DNA of 64,000 bases from an uncultured Hungatella sp. (GTDB lineage Bacteria > Bacillota > Clostridia > Lachnospirales > Lachnospiraceae), in the NCBI GenBank assembly GCA_910585435.1, contig CAJUEJ010000009.1, positions 96,679-160,678 of the forward strand. Reading direction: 5' to 3'. The notes under the pieces were generated by a model. That model had not been told where the DNA came from and searched no databases. It worked only from the letters and a program-made list of their open reading frames with translations. Below are positions 36,332 to 44,062 of this stretch, piece after piece. Numbering within the stretch: the stretch's first letter is position 1; each line of letters opens with the position of its first letter. The position numbers and the translations under genes are program-made.

Positions 36332-36838
36332 TCACATCCTGCTCACAATCTCCAGCCCCACCGCCACATCCTGCCGCCGCCCGAACATATGCATCTCCAC
36401 CAGGGCGGTCTTCTTATGCCGGTTGATCTTCCTCACCACTGTCTCCAGCCCTTTCAGAGGCCCGTCCACGATCACCACCTGGTCTCCTTCGATGCATCCG
36501 GTAGACATTTCCACCAGTCTCCGCTTATTCAGAAGCTTTTCCAGCACCTTCAGATCCTGGTCAATGATGGACGTCCATCTTTCCCCGGTTCCCAGCACCT
36601 TTGTCAGGCTGGGCACCTGCTTAAGCCCCATATAAAATTTTTCAATCTCTTCCGTCTCCACAAACACATATCCGGGAAACAAAAGCGCCTGGACTAAATG
36701 CCAGGCGCCTGCGTATTTCTTCTTCTGTTCATATCTTGGCAGAAAACATTCTCCCATGTGGGAGTCTGCCGTGTATTGGCGAACCATGGAGATGGTCTCC
36801 TCTTCCCTCCCGGTTCGCACCTGCATAACATACCACAT
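36332..36838 (-). CDS. loaP: LoaP, NusG-family transcription antiterminator
   Basis: 168 residues from the ATG at 36838 (GGAGGAACATT). MWYVMQVRTGREEETISMVRQY and ALLFPGYVFVE are the NGN domain. The C-terminal KOW-type domain begins at STGCIEGDQVVIVDGPLKGLETVVRKINRHKKTALVEM. LoaP differs from housekeeping NusG and raises read-through of long polysaccharide or antibiotic operons. It is encoded at the head of the locus, with its own promoter at 37012-37039. The terminator and repeats that follow are its probable working site. Confidence 0.88.
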   Translation of the reverse strand: MWYVMQVRTGREEETISMVRQYTADSHMGECFLPRYEQKKKYAGAWHLVQALLFPGYVFVETEEIEKFYMGLKQVPSLTKVLGTGERWTSIIDQDLKVLEKLLNKRRLVEMSTGCIEGDQVVIVDGPLKGLETVVRKINRHKKTALVEMHMFGRRQDVAVGLEIVSRM

Positions 36839-37011
36839 AATGTTCCTCCAGTCCTCAAACCGGGAACTGTGTCTGAAAATGGGTATGCTTCGCCATTCGT
36901 CACAGAAAACTGTCACGACAAGCAAAACAATATAACCTCAAACACAGCTAAACGCGGCCACGCGACGATTTAACTTTGATTGATTTTGTATTGAAACTTG
37001 AACTTCTTTAA

Positions 37012-37039
37012 ATTATAGCATATTTTTTTGAAATGTAAA
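37012..37039 (-). promoter_or_regulatory. Sigma-A promoter of loaP
   Basis: TTTACA, 16 nt, TATAAT reading leftwards; the start would be near 37005, leaving a leader of about 165 nt before loaP. The operon head therefore appears to be loaP rather than pglF. Confidence 0.6.
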
Positions 37040-37124
37040 CAGCAAAATTATCCAATGCTGGTGATCCTGCAGCTATAAATCTTAATATTTAATAAATATC
37101 TATATAAATAATGGCAGCAGTTAA

Positions 37125-37152
37125 TTGTTTTAAAGATAATTCATGTTATAAT
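37125..37152 (+). promoter_or_regulatory. Possible rightward promoter between loaP and pglF
   Basis: TTGTTT, 16 nt, TATAAT on the plus strand, with no plus-strand gene behind it. A transcript from here would run antisense into the 3' end of pglF, through the hairpin at 37263-37301. Confidence 0.3.
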
Positions 37153-37262
37153 TAATATAGTTGAAATCAGAAGAAATTGCAAATGGCAGCCAGAAAATAA
37201 GATACTTGTGCGGTGACTATACACATATCATTATTGCTGAAGAGGAAAGGCTGACATATTTT

Positions 37263-37301
37263 GACCCATCAGCCAGCTGTATCACCGGCGATGGGTCCTG
37301 A
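37263..37301. terminator. Hairpin 3' of pglF
   Basis: GACCCATC and GATGGGTC (8 bp) enclose an inner GCC/GGC pair; 8 nt past the pglF stop codon. There is no U-run on the minus strand, so its terminating strength is uncertain. Confidence 0.4.
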
Positions 37302-37308
37302 TTCTGTC

Positions 37309-39165
37309 TCAATCATTCTTCGAAATCATATAAGTAGGCACAATCCTCTGCACCGCTTCCTTGATTGCATCCGAGTCTCTGTTGGCAATCTCATACAGCT
37401 CATCCAGTTCTCTCTTGAATTCCTCTTCATCGAACTTAATAGGCTTCCCAATATGGATCAGTTTGTTTGGGGTATCCTGCAGCCCCTCCTCGTCCATCAG
37501 CATTTCCTCGTACAGCTTCTCCCCCGGGCGGAGGCCTGTAAACTGGATGTCAATATCCTCATAAGGGACATAGCCAGACAGCCGGATCAGGTTCTCAGCC
37601 AGATCCAGAATCCGCACCGGCTCGCCCATATTCAGCACGAAGATCTCACCGCCTTTGGCATAGGCGCCGGCCTGCAGAACCAGAGACACTGCCTCCGGAA
37701 TAGTCATGAAATACCGGATAATATCCTTGTGGGTAACCGTCACCGGCCCGCCGTTTTCGATCTGCTTCTTGAAAAGGGGAATCACCGATCCGTTGCTTCC
37801 CAGCACATTGCCGAACCGGACAGCCACAAATTCCGTGTTTGAGTAGCGGTTCATCATCTGAACCACCATCTCGCACATTCTCTTGGAAGCCCCCATGATA
37901 TTGGTGGGATTTACCGCTTTGTCCGTGGAAATCAGCACAAAACGTTCCGCACCGTACTTATCCGCAGCCTTAGCCGTCTTATATGTACCGAAGACATTAT
38001 TCTTGATGGCCTCATTGGGGCTGTCCTCCATCAGCGGAACATGCTTGTGGGCCGCAGCATGATACACGATATCAGGTCTATATTTTTCAAAAATAGATTC
38101 CATCCGGTGGGTATTGCGCACAGAACCGATGAGAACCGCCAGATTCAGCTGGGGATACCCTCTCTTTAACTCCTGCTGCAAATCGTACGCATTGTTCTCA
38201 TATACGTCGAACACGATCAGCTGTTTGGGATTGTGGCTGGCAATCTGACGGCACAGCTCGCTTCCTATGGAACCGCCTCCGCCGGTGACCAGCACTACCT
38301 TATTGCTTACATAATCCATGATCTGGTTTAAGTTTACCCGGATTGGCTCCCTGCCCAGAAGATCCTCGATCTGAATCTTCCGAAGCTTGGATACGCTGAC
38401 CTCACCGTTGAGAAGCTGATAGATACCTGGCAGAATCTTAATCTCACAGCCTGTCTCCCGGCAGATCTCCAGAATCTTCTTGGTCTCTATGGCCGGCGCA
38501 GACGGCATGGCCACATAGATTTCCTCTATCTCATACCGTTTTGCCAATTCCGGAATGTCGTCTCTTCCTCCGGCAATAAAAACATTGTTTAAATATTTGC
38601 CCTGCTTATTCTTGTCGTCATCTACAAAACACACGACCCTTCCGTCAGCATAGGTGCTTGTCATCATCTCTTTCAGGATGACAGAGCCGGACGTTCCGGC
38701 TCCTACAATCATTATCTTTTTACCCTCGCTGTGGATATAGCTGGATTTTAGAGAACGTCCAATCCTGTAAGACAGCCTTACCACAGTCACACACGACGTA
38801 AGGGCCACAAAGCAGATGGCATAATAGCTTCTGGGAACACGCAGCTCCAGCATAGTCATGCCCGATATCTGGCACAGCGTAGCCAGGATACAGGCTGTAA
38901 CAATGTGCAGCTCTTCCCGCATGCCGGCCACGCTCCACATAAAAGAATACAGCCGCAGAAAGAAAAAAATAATAATCGTAACCACAGTATAAAACGGCGC
39001 GTAGCTTACCACCACGTCCATATAATCTTTCGGAATCCTGGATATATGCATATCAAAACGAAGCCACAGGCCTAACAGGCTGCTGAATTGAATCACCAGA
39101 ATATCTGTCAGCAGCAGCAATACCATCCGTACTCTTTTTCCCTTCGGAACCAGCTTATCTATCAT
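37309..39165 (-). CDS. pglF: Membrane-bound UDP-GlcNAc 4,6-dehydratase (PglF/CapD type)
   Basis: 618 residues. Four N-terminal membrane helices (residues about 12-130) precede a CoA-binding-like Rossmann domain (KIMIVGAGTSGSVILKEM) and the catalytic SDR domain (VVLVTGGGGSIGSELCRQIA; VLISTDKAVNPTNIMGASKRMCE; GLRPGEKLYEEML). The Met in place of the usual SDR Tyr (MGASKR) is the hallmark of the retaining PglF group. It makes the UDP-4-keto-6-deoxy sugar for the aminotransferase at 34730-36049. It has its own promoter (39234-39262), so it is probably transcribed ahead of, and partly independently from, loaP. Confidence 0.88.
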   Translation of the reverse strand: MIDKLVPKGKRVRMVLLLLTDILVIQFSSLLGLWLRFDMHISRIPKDYMDVVVSYAPFYTVVTIIIFFFLRLYSFMWSVAGMREELHIVTACILATLCQISGMTMLELRVPRSYYAICFVALTSCVTVVRLSYRIGRSLKSSYIHSEGKKIMIVGAGTSGSVILKEMMTSTYADGRVVCFVDDDKNKQGKYLNNVFIAGGRDDIPELAKRYEIEEIYVAMPSAPAIETKKILEICRETGCEIKILPGIYQLLNGEVSVSKLRKIQIEDLLGREPIRVNLNQIMDYVSNKVVLVTGGGGSIGSELCRQIASHNPKQLIVFDVYENNAYDLQQELKRGYPQLNLAVLIGSVRNTHRMESIFEKYRPDIVYHAAAHKHVPLMEDSPNEAIKNNVFGTYKTAKAADKYGAERFVLISTDKAVNPTNIMGASKRMCEMVVQMMNRYSNTEFVAVRFGNVLGSNGSVIPLFKKQIENGGPVTVTHKDIIRYFMTIPEAVSLVLQAGAYAKGGEIFVLNMGEPVRILDLAENLIRLSGYVPYEDIDIQFTGLRPGEKLYEEMLMDEEGLQDTPNKLIHIGKPIKFDEEEFKRELDELYEIANRDSDAIKEAVQRIVPTYMISKND

Positions 39166-39233
39166 TTAGTCCACCATATCCCTTTACTTCTGTATATGTA
39201 AATTTTCATACTCTTTTTCACAGACTCTATGAT

Positions 39234-39262
39234 AGTATAGCATTCTTAAAAATATAATTCAA
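39234..39262 (-). promoter_or_regulatory. Sigma-A promoter of pglF
   Basis: TTGAAT, 17 nt, TATACT on the minus strand about 70 nt before the pglF start. Confidence 0.55.
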
Positions 39263-39408
39263 CTGTAACAATTTGTAAATTCTTAATATTTTCTTAATAT
39301 CTTTGACATTTTTACCAATAATCAATGCTGACACTGCAAGAGGCGTATACGAAAATACTGTGCGGGGTTTGTTTTCAAACAGAAAATACATAGAAAATAA
39401 GACAGGCA

Positions 39409-39877
39409 TGAAATAAGCGAGTATCGATTTTCCTCTACCATCGATACTCGCTTTCAGGCTATTTCATCCATTGGACCATACCTCTCTTTTGAGTATTTCT
39501 TAAAAACTTTCCTCTTTCGGACTTTGTTTTTAAGATTTATCTATATTAAATTTTTCTGCCAATCTTACCTTTTGCTCTTCCCTCTCCTATGTATCATCTC
39601 TTTTATATTTTCATATTCTTCTAACGGTTATTGTCATCTCGAAAATCTTTTCGTCGCACCAACGATACTTTCTCGTCATATCATCAAACGACCTGTCTTC
39701 TTCTTTCCCTAACTCTTTTTAGAATTCGAGATCTTCATAGTCTCTTTCGAAGGCTGCAAATTGTAGATTGGGGGTTCCTATGTTTCATTATATATTTTAT
39801 AATGAAACGAAGCTTATGCTTTTGGTGGTCTGTACCTCCTTCTTTTAGATTTTTTTGTTTCCCTTGTTTCTTTTGAT
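39409..39877 (-). ncRNA. Candidate non-coding RNA of about 470 nt between promoter and hairpin
   Basis: A consensus promoter (39884-39912) points left into a stretch with only tiny frames (the longest from an ATG that I see is 22 codons, at MTRKYRWC). The transcript is purine-rich, with a perfect hairpin TTTCATTATA/TATAATGAAA (39784-39808) and several shorter pairings. It ends with a 13-bp perfect stem AGCGAGTATCGAT/ATCGATACTCGCT (39416-39452) enclosed by TGAAATA/TATTTCA, followed by a U-containing tail. I do not recognise the family. A GGAGGT sits near 39835 but no start codon follows it at a useful distance. The unit is separate from both pglF and the upstream membrane-protein operon. Confidence 0.5.
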
Positions 39878-39883
39878 GGTCTT

Positions 39884-39912
39884 AGTATATAACATTCCGC
39901 CTGATTTGTCAA
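39884..39912 (-). promoter_or_regulatory. Strong orphan promoter
   Basis: TTGACA, 17 nt, TATACT on the minus strand, one of the closest matches to consensus in the window, with no protein gene behind it for about 700 bp. Confidence 0.65.
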
Positions 39913-40197
39913 CACTTTTTCGATAAAAATTTTAAATATTTTTTCTTTTTCTGATTTGTATATATTTGTTTTAATAATTCAATTTTTATCACAATATTCA
40001 TCACTTTTCCTCCTGGTTTTCCCCAATATTTTCAGACTATTCTAATATTTCAAAAATATATACTCAATTTCTACATCTATGCATCTCTTTTATACACAAT
40101 ATCTTTTTAATCATCAAAGCAGGATGCTCCTTCCCATAATAATTAAAAATCCCGCCTGAAGAGCTTTCCCATGATACATGAAATCAGCACATGAAAT

Positions 40198-40241
40198 CAG
40201 GCGTAAGCATCCATGACAAAATCATGCCGTACTCACGCCTG
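40198..40241 (-). terminator. Terminator-like hairpin after the membrane-protein operon
   Basis: CAGGCGT and ACGCCTG form the outer stem, with CATGA/TCATG inside; 23 nt after the stop codon of the gene at 40264-40983. The T-tract is poor. The stretch from here to 39913 is very AT-rich and shows no gene. Confidence 0.45.
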
Positions 40242-40263
40242 TTGTGTTGAAAATTGCTTTGCG

Positions 40264-40983
40264 TTAATCCTTCACTTTAAAAATCTTATCAACAACCATA
40301 ATCAAAATCGTTCCCAGAGCCAGCACTACCACCGCACCGACAGCAAGCCGTATCATCAGCACCTTAAAATTATTGTTCTGGTTCCACTGATCATCAATAC
40401 AGTAGAATATCTTCTCCATATCCGCAACCCCATACTCCTCACAGATATTCTGAATGTTGGGTAGCACTCTGCTGTCTGCATTCTGCTTTCTTCCTACAGG
40501 AAGAGCCACGCTTTTTCCTGCCTTGATTTTCCTGGCTTCCTCCAGGGAAACCTCCGCCAGGACATAGGAATCGTCTGGCAGCTGAACCAGATAATACTCT
40601 CCGTACTCATTGAAAATATCAAACTTGGTGTTAATAACATCTGCTTTTCTTCTCTGCCCGCCTCTTCTGCTTCTGTTGTATATGGAGACCCAGGGATAAC
40701 GTACACCGATTCCGGTACCTACAATATTTTTCGGTTCAATGGTAATGTAGTCATAGTCCCAGGCCTCATCCCAGTCAGCCATATTTTCCACTCTCGGGAT
40801 ATCGTCGGCCGCCGGCCTTCCCACGCATTCTTCCGGAAGCCCTTCCTCTGTCTTAGCCAGTGTAACCGGCTCCAGTCCTTTGCGCAGTATGGATTCCACG
40901 CTTATGGTTTTCCCCACATAAACACCTACAACCAATGCCACAATCACAACAACAAATTCTAATCCTTTTACCAGTGTCTTCAT
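40264..40983 (-). CDS. Hypothetical membrane protein with N- and C-terminal helices
   Basis: 239 residues. A hydrophobic segment at residues 8-26 (EFVVVIVALVVGVYVGKT) and another near the C-terminus (MIRLAVGAVVVLALGTILIMVVDKIF) bracket a soluble middle of about 170 residues with a beta-rich look (YDYITIEPKNIVGTGIGVRYPWVSIYNR; YYLVQLPDDSYVLAEVSLEEA). No family recognised. Last gene of a three-gene membrane-protein operon, with 4 nt to the preceding gene. The middle region may face outside if both helices span in opposite directions. The operon stands next to the slipin gene, but a shared function is only a guess. Confidence 0.6.
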   Translation of the reverse strand: MKTLVKGLEFVVVIVALVVGVYVGKTISVESILRKGLEPVTLAKTEEGLPEECVGRPAADDIPRVENMADWDEAWDYDYITIEPKNIVGTGIGVRYPWVSIYNRSRRGGQRRKADVINTKFDIFNEYGEYYLVQLPDDSYVLAEVSLEEARKIKAGKSVALPVGRKQNADSRVLPNIQNICEEYGVADMEKIFYCIDDQWNQNNNFKVLMIRLAVGAVVVLALGTILIMVVDKIFKVKD

Positions 40984-40987
40984 CCTA

Positions 40988-41506
40988 TTAAAACTCTCCT
41001 CTTCTATTTATACGGATATCCGCCTGCCCATGAATTCCTTTTGATATTTTTCTCGGCTGAACACCTGAAATACCGGCTTCCCTCCACTGATCTATCAGAG
41101 GGCGGAAGGATTCATAATCAAACACATGGGTTCTCTCTACGTTCTCTTCCCCCCGGACCTCCAGAAAATCCGTAATCTTCACCTGCCGTTTATCACACCG
41201 CCCACATCTGTAGACCTCCAGCCAACAGGCCCTCATGCCGGTAGGTATCTGATCCTTGCTGTAAATGGGTCTCAAATGGGTTCGAAGATACTCCTCCGAA
41301 TTGTCATAAGTCTCACCGAAATGCAGTGGCAGCAAAAACAGGCACGGCCCATAGCCTTCCTTTACCGCTGTTCCCCTGCAGTGGATGCATCCTGCCTCCC
41401 CATAGTTCCCACGCCTTAAATCTCTCACAAGAGCAACCGCCCATATCACAGCCACCAGGGCCAAAACCCCGAACAGAATCTCCGGCAAATAGTAAATAAA
41501 ATCCAT
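40988..41506 (-). CDS. Hypothetical membrane-anchored protein with two Cys pairs
   Basis: 172 residues, one N-terminal helix (YYLPEILFGVLALVAVIWAVALV) then a soluble domain with CIHC at about residue 40 and CGRC at about residue 106, probably one zinc ribbon with a long insertion. No catalytic motif seen and no family recognised. It is 3 nt from its upstream neighbour and 4 nt from its downstream one, so the three proteins are made together. Confidence 0.6.
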   Translation of the reverse strand: MDFIYYLPEILFGVLALVAVIWAVALVRDLRRGNYGEAGCIHCRGTAVKEGYGPCLFLLPLHFGETYDNSEEYLRTHLRPIYSKDQIPTGMRACWLEVYRCGRCDKRQVKITDFLEVRGEENVERTHVFDYESFRPLIDQWREAGISGVQPRKISKGIHGQADIRINRRGEF

Positions 41507-41509
41507 GGC

Positions 41510-42100
41510 TTACTGATTCCTCTCCGCCTGGCTTTTGGCAGCGTTCAAAAGCTCCACAAACGTATCCGCCTTGGACACTGCCTCCGCACCGATGCCGCTC
41601 TTTATGCTGTACGCCCTGTTGGTAAGCAGAGTGTACATGGTAATCTTCTTGTCATCTATATTAAACACAAAACGAACCCCTGTCATAGCCGAAGCAAGTG
41701 TCTTTATCTTATCCAGGCGGGCGGCACTGAAAATCTGGATTTTAAACGGATTATACGCAGAAATAAATCCGATCATCCCATTGGCAACATCAATATACAG
41801 GATTCCGCCTCTTCCGCTAAAGGAACTGTTGAACCGAAAAGGAAGATCCTTCACTTTTTTCGCTGTCTTTTTCACAAATAGCGAGGAAAAGTTGCCCCAT
41901 GCAATCATCATAATCAGTACAATCCACACCATAATCCCAAATACCAAGGTCAACGGCAAAAGCACAGACAAGCTGAAATCACCGTGGGTCGCACATGCAA
42001 TAAGGGCTGCAGCAAGCGGCAGGACAACCGCTACTCCCACCACCATCAATATGTAAGAACCTCCGACACGTTCAAATTTTGCACTTTCATGTTCGTTCAT
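41510..42100 (-). CDS. Hypothetical protein with two membrane helices
   Basis: 196 residues with helices at about 16-37 (YILMVVGVAVVLPLAAALIACA) and 45-70 (VLLPLTLVFGIMVWIVLIMMIAWG), then a beta-rich cytoplasmic domain (GRGGILYIDVANGMIGFISAYNPFKIQIFSAARLDKIKTL ... VRFVFNIDDKKITMYTLL). The soluble part resembles PH-like or bPH folds in its strand pattern, but I cannot name it. First gene of the trio, with a promoter at 42228-42256 and a leader of about 120 nt. Confidence 0.6.
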   Translation of the reverse strand: MNEHESAKFERVGGSYILMVVGVAVVLPLAAALIACATHGDFSLSVLLPLTLVFGIMVWIVLIMMIAWGNFSSLFVKKTAKKVKDLPFRFNSSFSGRGGILYIDVANGMIGFISAYNPFKIQIFSAARLDKIKTLASAMTGVRFVFNIDDKKITMYTLLTNRAYSIKSGIGAEAVSKADTFVELLNAAKSQAERNQ

Positions 42101-42227
42101 ACTCTCTTGCTCCTCCTTCTTAATTCTTTATGCACTCCCGGGCCCCTTCAGCCGCTTTTCCGTCAGGAGTACATTCTTTTAGAGTATTGTTATCTGAACT
42201 GTTACCATAAATAAACAGACATCTTAT

Positions 42228-42256
42228 ATTATATCACTTATGAAATGACTCAACAA
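42228..42256 (-). promoter_or_regulatory. Sigma-A promoter of the membrane-protein trio
   Basis: TTGTTG, 17 nt, TATAAT on the minus strand, lying between the slipin gene and the trio. It shows the trio can be transcribed without slipin. Confidence 0.55.
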
Positions 42257-42314
42257 GCCTCTGAAAGGATCTTTTATACTCATTTACAGCTCTTTTCCAG
42301 CGATGGCATAGCCC

Positions 42315-43409
42315 CTACTTAATCAACATCTTCAGCTGCTCCAGCAACGCCCCGCCACCGGACACCTGGATATTGCCTACCTGGGCGCAGATTCTCTCCA
42401 GGCACTCCATCTCCTTCAGCTTATACAGGGTCTTATTTTCCTCCATCAGCTTCGCCGTATTCAAAAGAGACCTGGTAGAAGCCACTTCCTCCCTCCGGGT
42501 AATCACGTTGGCCTGTGCCTTCCTCTCCGCCACAAGCACCGTGTTCATAATATCCCGGATTTCACCTGGCAGGATTATATCCTTGATGCCTGCGTTCAGA
42601 AACTCCACACAGTACTCTGCCTCCACTTCCTTCAGCCTTTTGAAAATAAAACCGGAGATTTCCTCTTTCTGCTCCAGCAGTTCGTCCAGGCGGTAGCGGC
42701 CGATGTATTCCCGTATAATCAGCTGAACGCATACATAAATCTGATTCTCCAGATTCCGGATAGTCTCAATCATCTTTCTCGGTTCCACAATCCGGTATGT
42801 ACAGGTCAGATTGACTCTCACGCCGATTCTGTCCGCTGTCAGGATCTCCTGCCCCGTTATCTCCAGAGAATGGCTTTTCAGATCCACGATCCGCCCCATC
42901 ACATCCCTGGAGTACAGCCAGTAATAGTAAGTTCCCGCGCCAAGCTCCCCTGCCACCTGGTTGTTATAGTAGAGAATCCCCATCTCTCCCGGCTGAACCT
43001 CAATTTTTTTATAATACTTTAACGGGATATGTGCCAGGTATGCCTTGCTCACCTCCTGGTCCATCTCCGGCTGCTGCATATCCATCAAAACCACGTCGTA
43101 CTGGTTCCACTGGTTCCAGAACAGGTATTCCGTCTCAGTCAGGCAGGACACAGGCGTACCATTTTTCCTCAGGATTCCGATAAATCCTGCCGGTATGGTC
43201 ACTGCCAGCACCTTATCTGCAAATTCCCTGTCCTTTAAAAGAATCTCCTTCGGTATTTTTCCAAATTTTACGGCTCCGTCCATTTCCTCTATAAATACGT
43301 CATAGCCCATAATATTTGAGTAATGATACGTTCCGTCAAACAGCATTTTCACAAAACGGCCATGTTTCATCAAAAAACCACACTGATTCTGATTGATCGC
43401 ATACTTCAT
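42315..43409 (-). CDS. Slipin/SPFH (band 7) family protein
   Basis: 364 residues from the ATG at 43409, chosen for its GAGGAGGGTAAAATA RBS. An N-terminal beta domain (QCGFLMKHGRFVKMLFDGTYHYSN) leads to the SPFH core (KKIEVQPGEMGILYYNNQVAGELGAGTYYYWL; LEITGQEILTADRIGVRVNLTCTYRIVEP; CVQLIIREYIGRYRLDELL), then a coiled-coil helix (MNTVLVAERKAQANVITRREEVASTRSLLNTAKLMEENK). No membrane segment is present, so any membrane link is peripheral. Slipins of this tandem type occur with RNA-repair and stress genes in other bacteria. Here the region in front holds a structured RNA and a permuted tRNA-like sequence, with two WYL regulators divergent. Confidence 0.85.
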   Translation of the reverse strand: MKYAINQNQCGFLMKHGRFVKMLFDGTYHYSNIMGYDVFIEEMDGAVKFGKIPKEILLKDREFADKVLAVTIPAGFIGILRKNGTPVSCLTETEYLFWNQWNQYDVVLMDMQQPEMDQEVSKAYLAHIPLKYYKKIEVQPGEMGILYYNNQVAGELGAGTYYYWLYSRDVMGRIVDLKSHSLEITGQEILTADRIGVRVNLTCTYRIVEPRKMIETIRNLENQIYVCVQLIIREYIGRYRLDELLEQKEEISGFIFKRLKEVEAEYCVEFLNAGIKDIILPGEIRDIMNTVLVAERKAQANVITRREEVASTRSLLNTAKLMEENKTLYKLKEMECLERICAQVGNIQVSGGGALLEQLKMLIK

Positions 43410-43570
43410 TATTTTACCCTCCTCTATTTTTGCTTCCTTATAGTTTTCCATTTCTTCAGATTTTCAGACCATCACAGGATTCTCATTCCAGCTCATCTGG
43501 ATTCCGGAGCATATCGCAGGAATCAGCTGCGGGCCATCCATTCCGGTCAAGGGAGTTCTGATCCGGCTGC

Positions 43571-43741
43571 TTAAAGAATCCGTATGCCTGTTGGTTCCAT
43601 GCCCCCTGTTGCCGGCATCCTGCTTTCAGGCAAACCTTCTTTAAACCATGGGATCAGCTTCCTCTCTTCCACCTGGAGGCGCAAGGCAGGATTCCTGCTG
43701 CCGTTTTCCGGCTTGATATTCTCCTTCTTCTTTTTTGTCAT
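43571..43741 (-). other. Doubtful small ORF between the tRNA-like element and slipin
   Basis: From an ATG at 43741 (no RBS) a 56-residue Lys/Glu-rich frame runs to 43571. A second frame entered at a G5 run (about 43600) would extend it to about 43487 with a protein-like ending (QQAYGFFKQPDQNSLDRNGW). A GTG inside the D-arm would lengthen the N-terminus. Equally, this may be structured leader RNA; GCAGGAATCCTGC is a perfect palindrome here. Confidence 0.2.
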
Positions 43742-43764
43742 GGAGACACGTGACCGGTGTCGTA

Positions 43765-43831
43765 TTGATCGCTTTACCACTTAGCTACAGTTCTCTTAAG
43801 AACCGACGGGATTCGAACCCGCGAAAATCAA
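43765..43831 (-). ncRNA. Circularly permuted tRNA-like sequence
   Basis: Read on the minus strand the order is: TTGAT (39-43), TTTC (variable loop), GCGGG TTCGAAT CCCGT (T-arm), CGGTTCT (66-72), TAAG, AGAACTG (1-7), TA (8-9), GCT AAGTGGTAA AGC (D-arm with GG), G26, ATCAA (27-31). All helices close: acceptor 7 bp (one G-U), T-stem 5, D-stem 3, anticodon stem 5 bp without mismatch, and U8 A9 and the T-loop are canonical. So a full tRNA body is present, but its 3' half comes first and both ends lie in the anticodon loop. No CCA is encoded and no anticodon can be assigned. A normal-order tRNA is excluded because nothing downstream supplies a T-arm. It lies in the slipin leader. Confidence 0.7.
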
Positions 43832-43844
43832 TTTTTCTTCTGTG

Positions 43845-43958
43845 ATTCCTGCGGCATACCGTACTGCAAAGCAGCGGCACCATCCAGCCAAAATGCTGTG
43901 ATTGTCAGCTAATAAGAACCACATTTCCCTTTCGGTGCCTTTATCCTACCACAGGAAT
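43845..43958 (-). ncRNA. Structured RNA domain in front of the permuted tRNA
   Basis: On the minus strand a 10-bp stem (ATTCCTGTGG at 43949-43958 with CCGCAGGAAT at 43845-43854) encloses a GGCACC/GGTGCC stem (43934-43939 with 43876-43881) and two small hairpins (CTGC-TTT-GCAG and GCTG-7-CAGC). It ends 13 nt before the tRNA-like element. No ORF or known riboswitch motif was recognised. Confidence 0.5.
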
Positions 43959-43981
43959 TCTCCAATATCATTTCAAAAAAG

Positions 43982-44011
43982 TTGCGAACTTCCATAATTA
44001 TCCGGTATACT
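43982..44011 (+). promoter_or_regulatory. Promoter of the WYL genes
   Basis: TTGCGA, 18 nt, TATACT on the plus strand, about 50 nt before the first WYL gene. The minus-strand RNA starts on the other side of this short intergenic region. Confidence 0.5.
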
Positions 44012-44019
44012 ATTCGCAT

Positions 44020-44035
44020 AGATGATATTTCATCT
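44020..44035. promoter_or_regulatory. Palindrome, possible WYL operator
   Basis: AGATGA-TATT-TCATCT sits just after the WYL promoter -10 box, a position suited to autorepression. Confidence 0.4.
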
Positions 44036-44062
44036 CTCAAGAAAGAAAGGCTGTGAAAATCT

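Noticed and set aside
39227..39409. 60-codon minus-strand frame upstream of pglF
   Set aside because: It overlaps the pglF promoter, has no RBS and low-complexity AT-rich composition.
39409..39877. Retron or group II intron RNA
   Set aside because: No reverse transcriptase gene is near and no intron domain V or msr-msd pattern was recognised.
43741..43831. Two ordinary truncated tRNAs in tandem, or one normal-order tRNA
   Set aside because: No T-arm lies downstream of the 5' half and no D-arm upstream of the 3' half. The halves are 4 nt apart and pair with each other in both acceptor and anticodon stems, which a permuted body explains best, though a deletion remnant of a tandem is not fully excluded.
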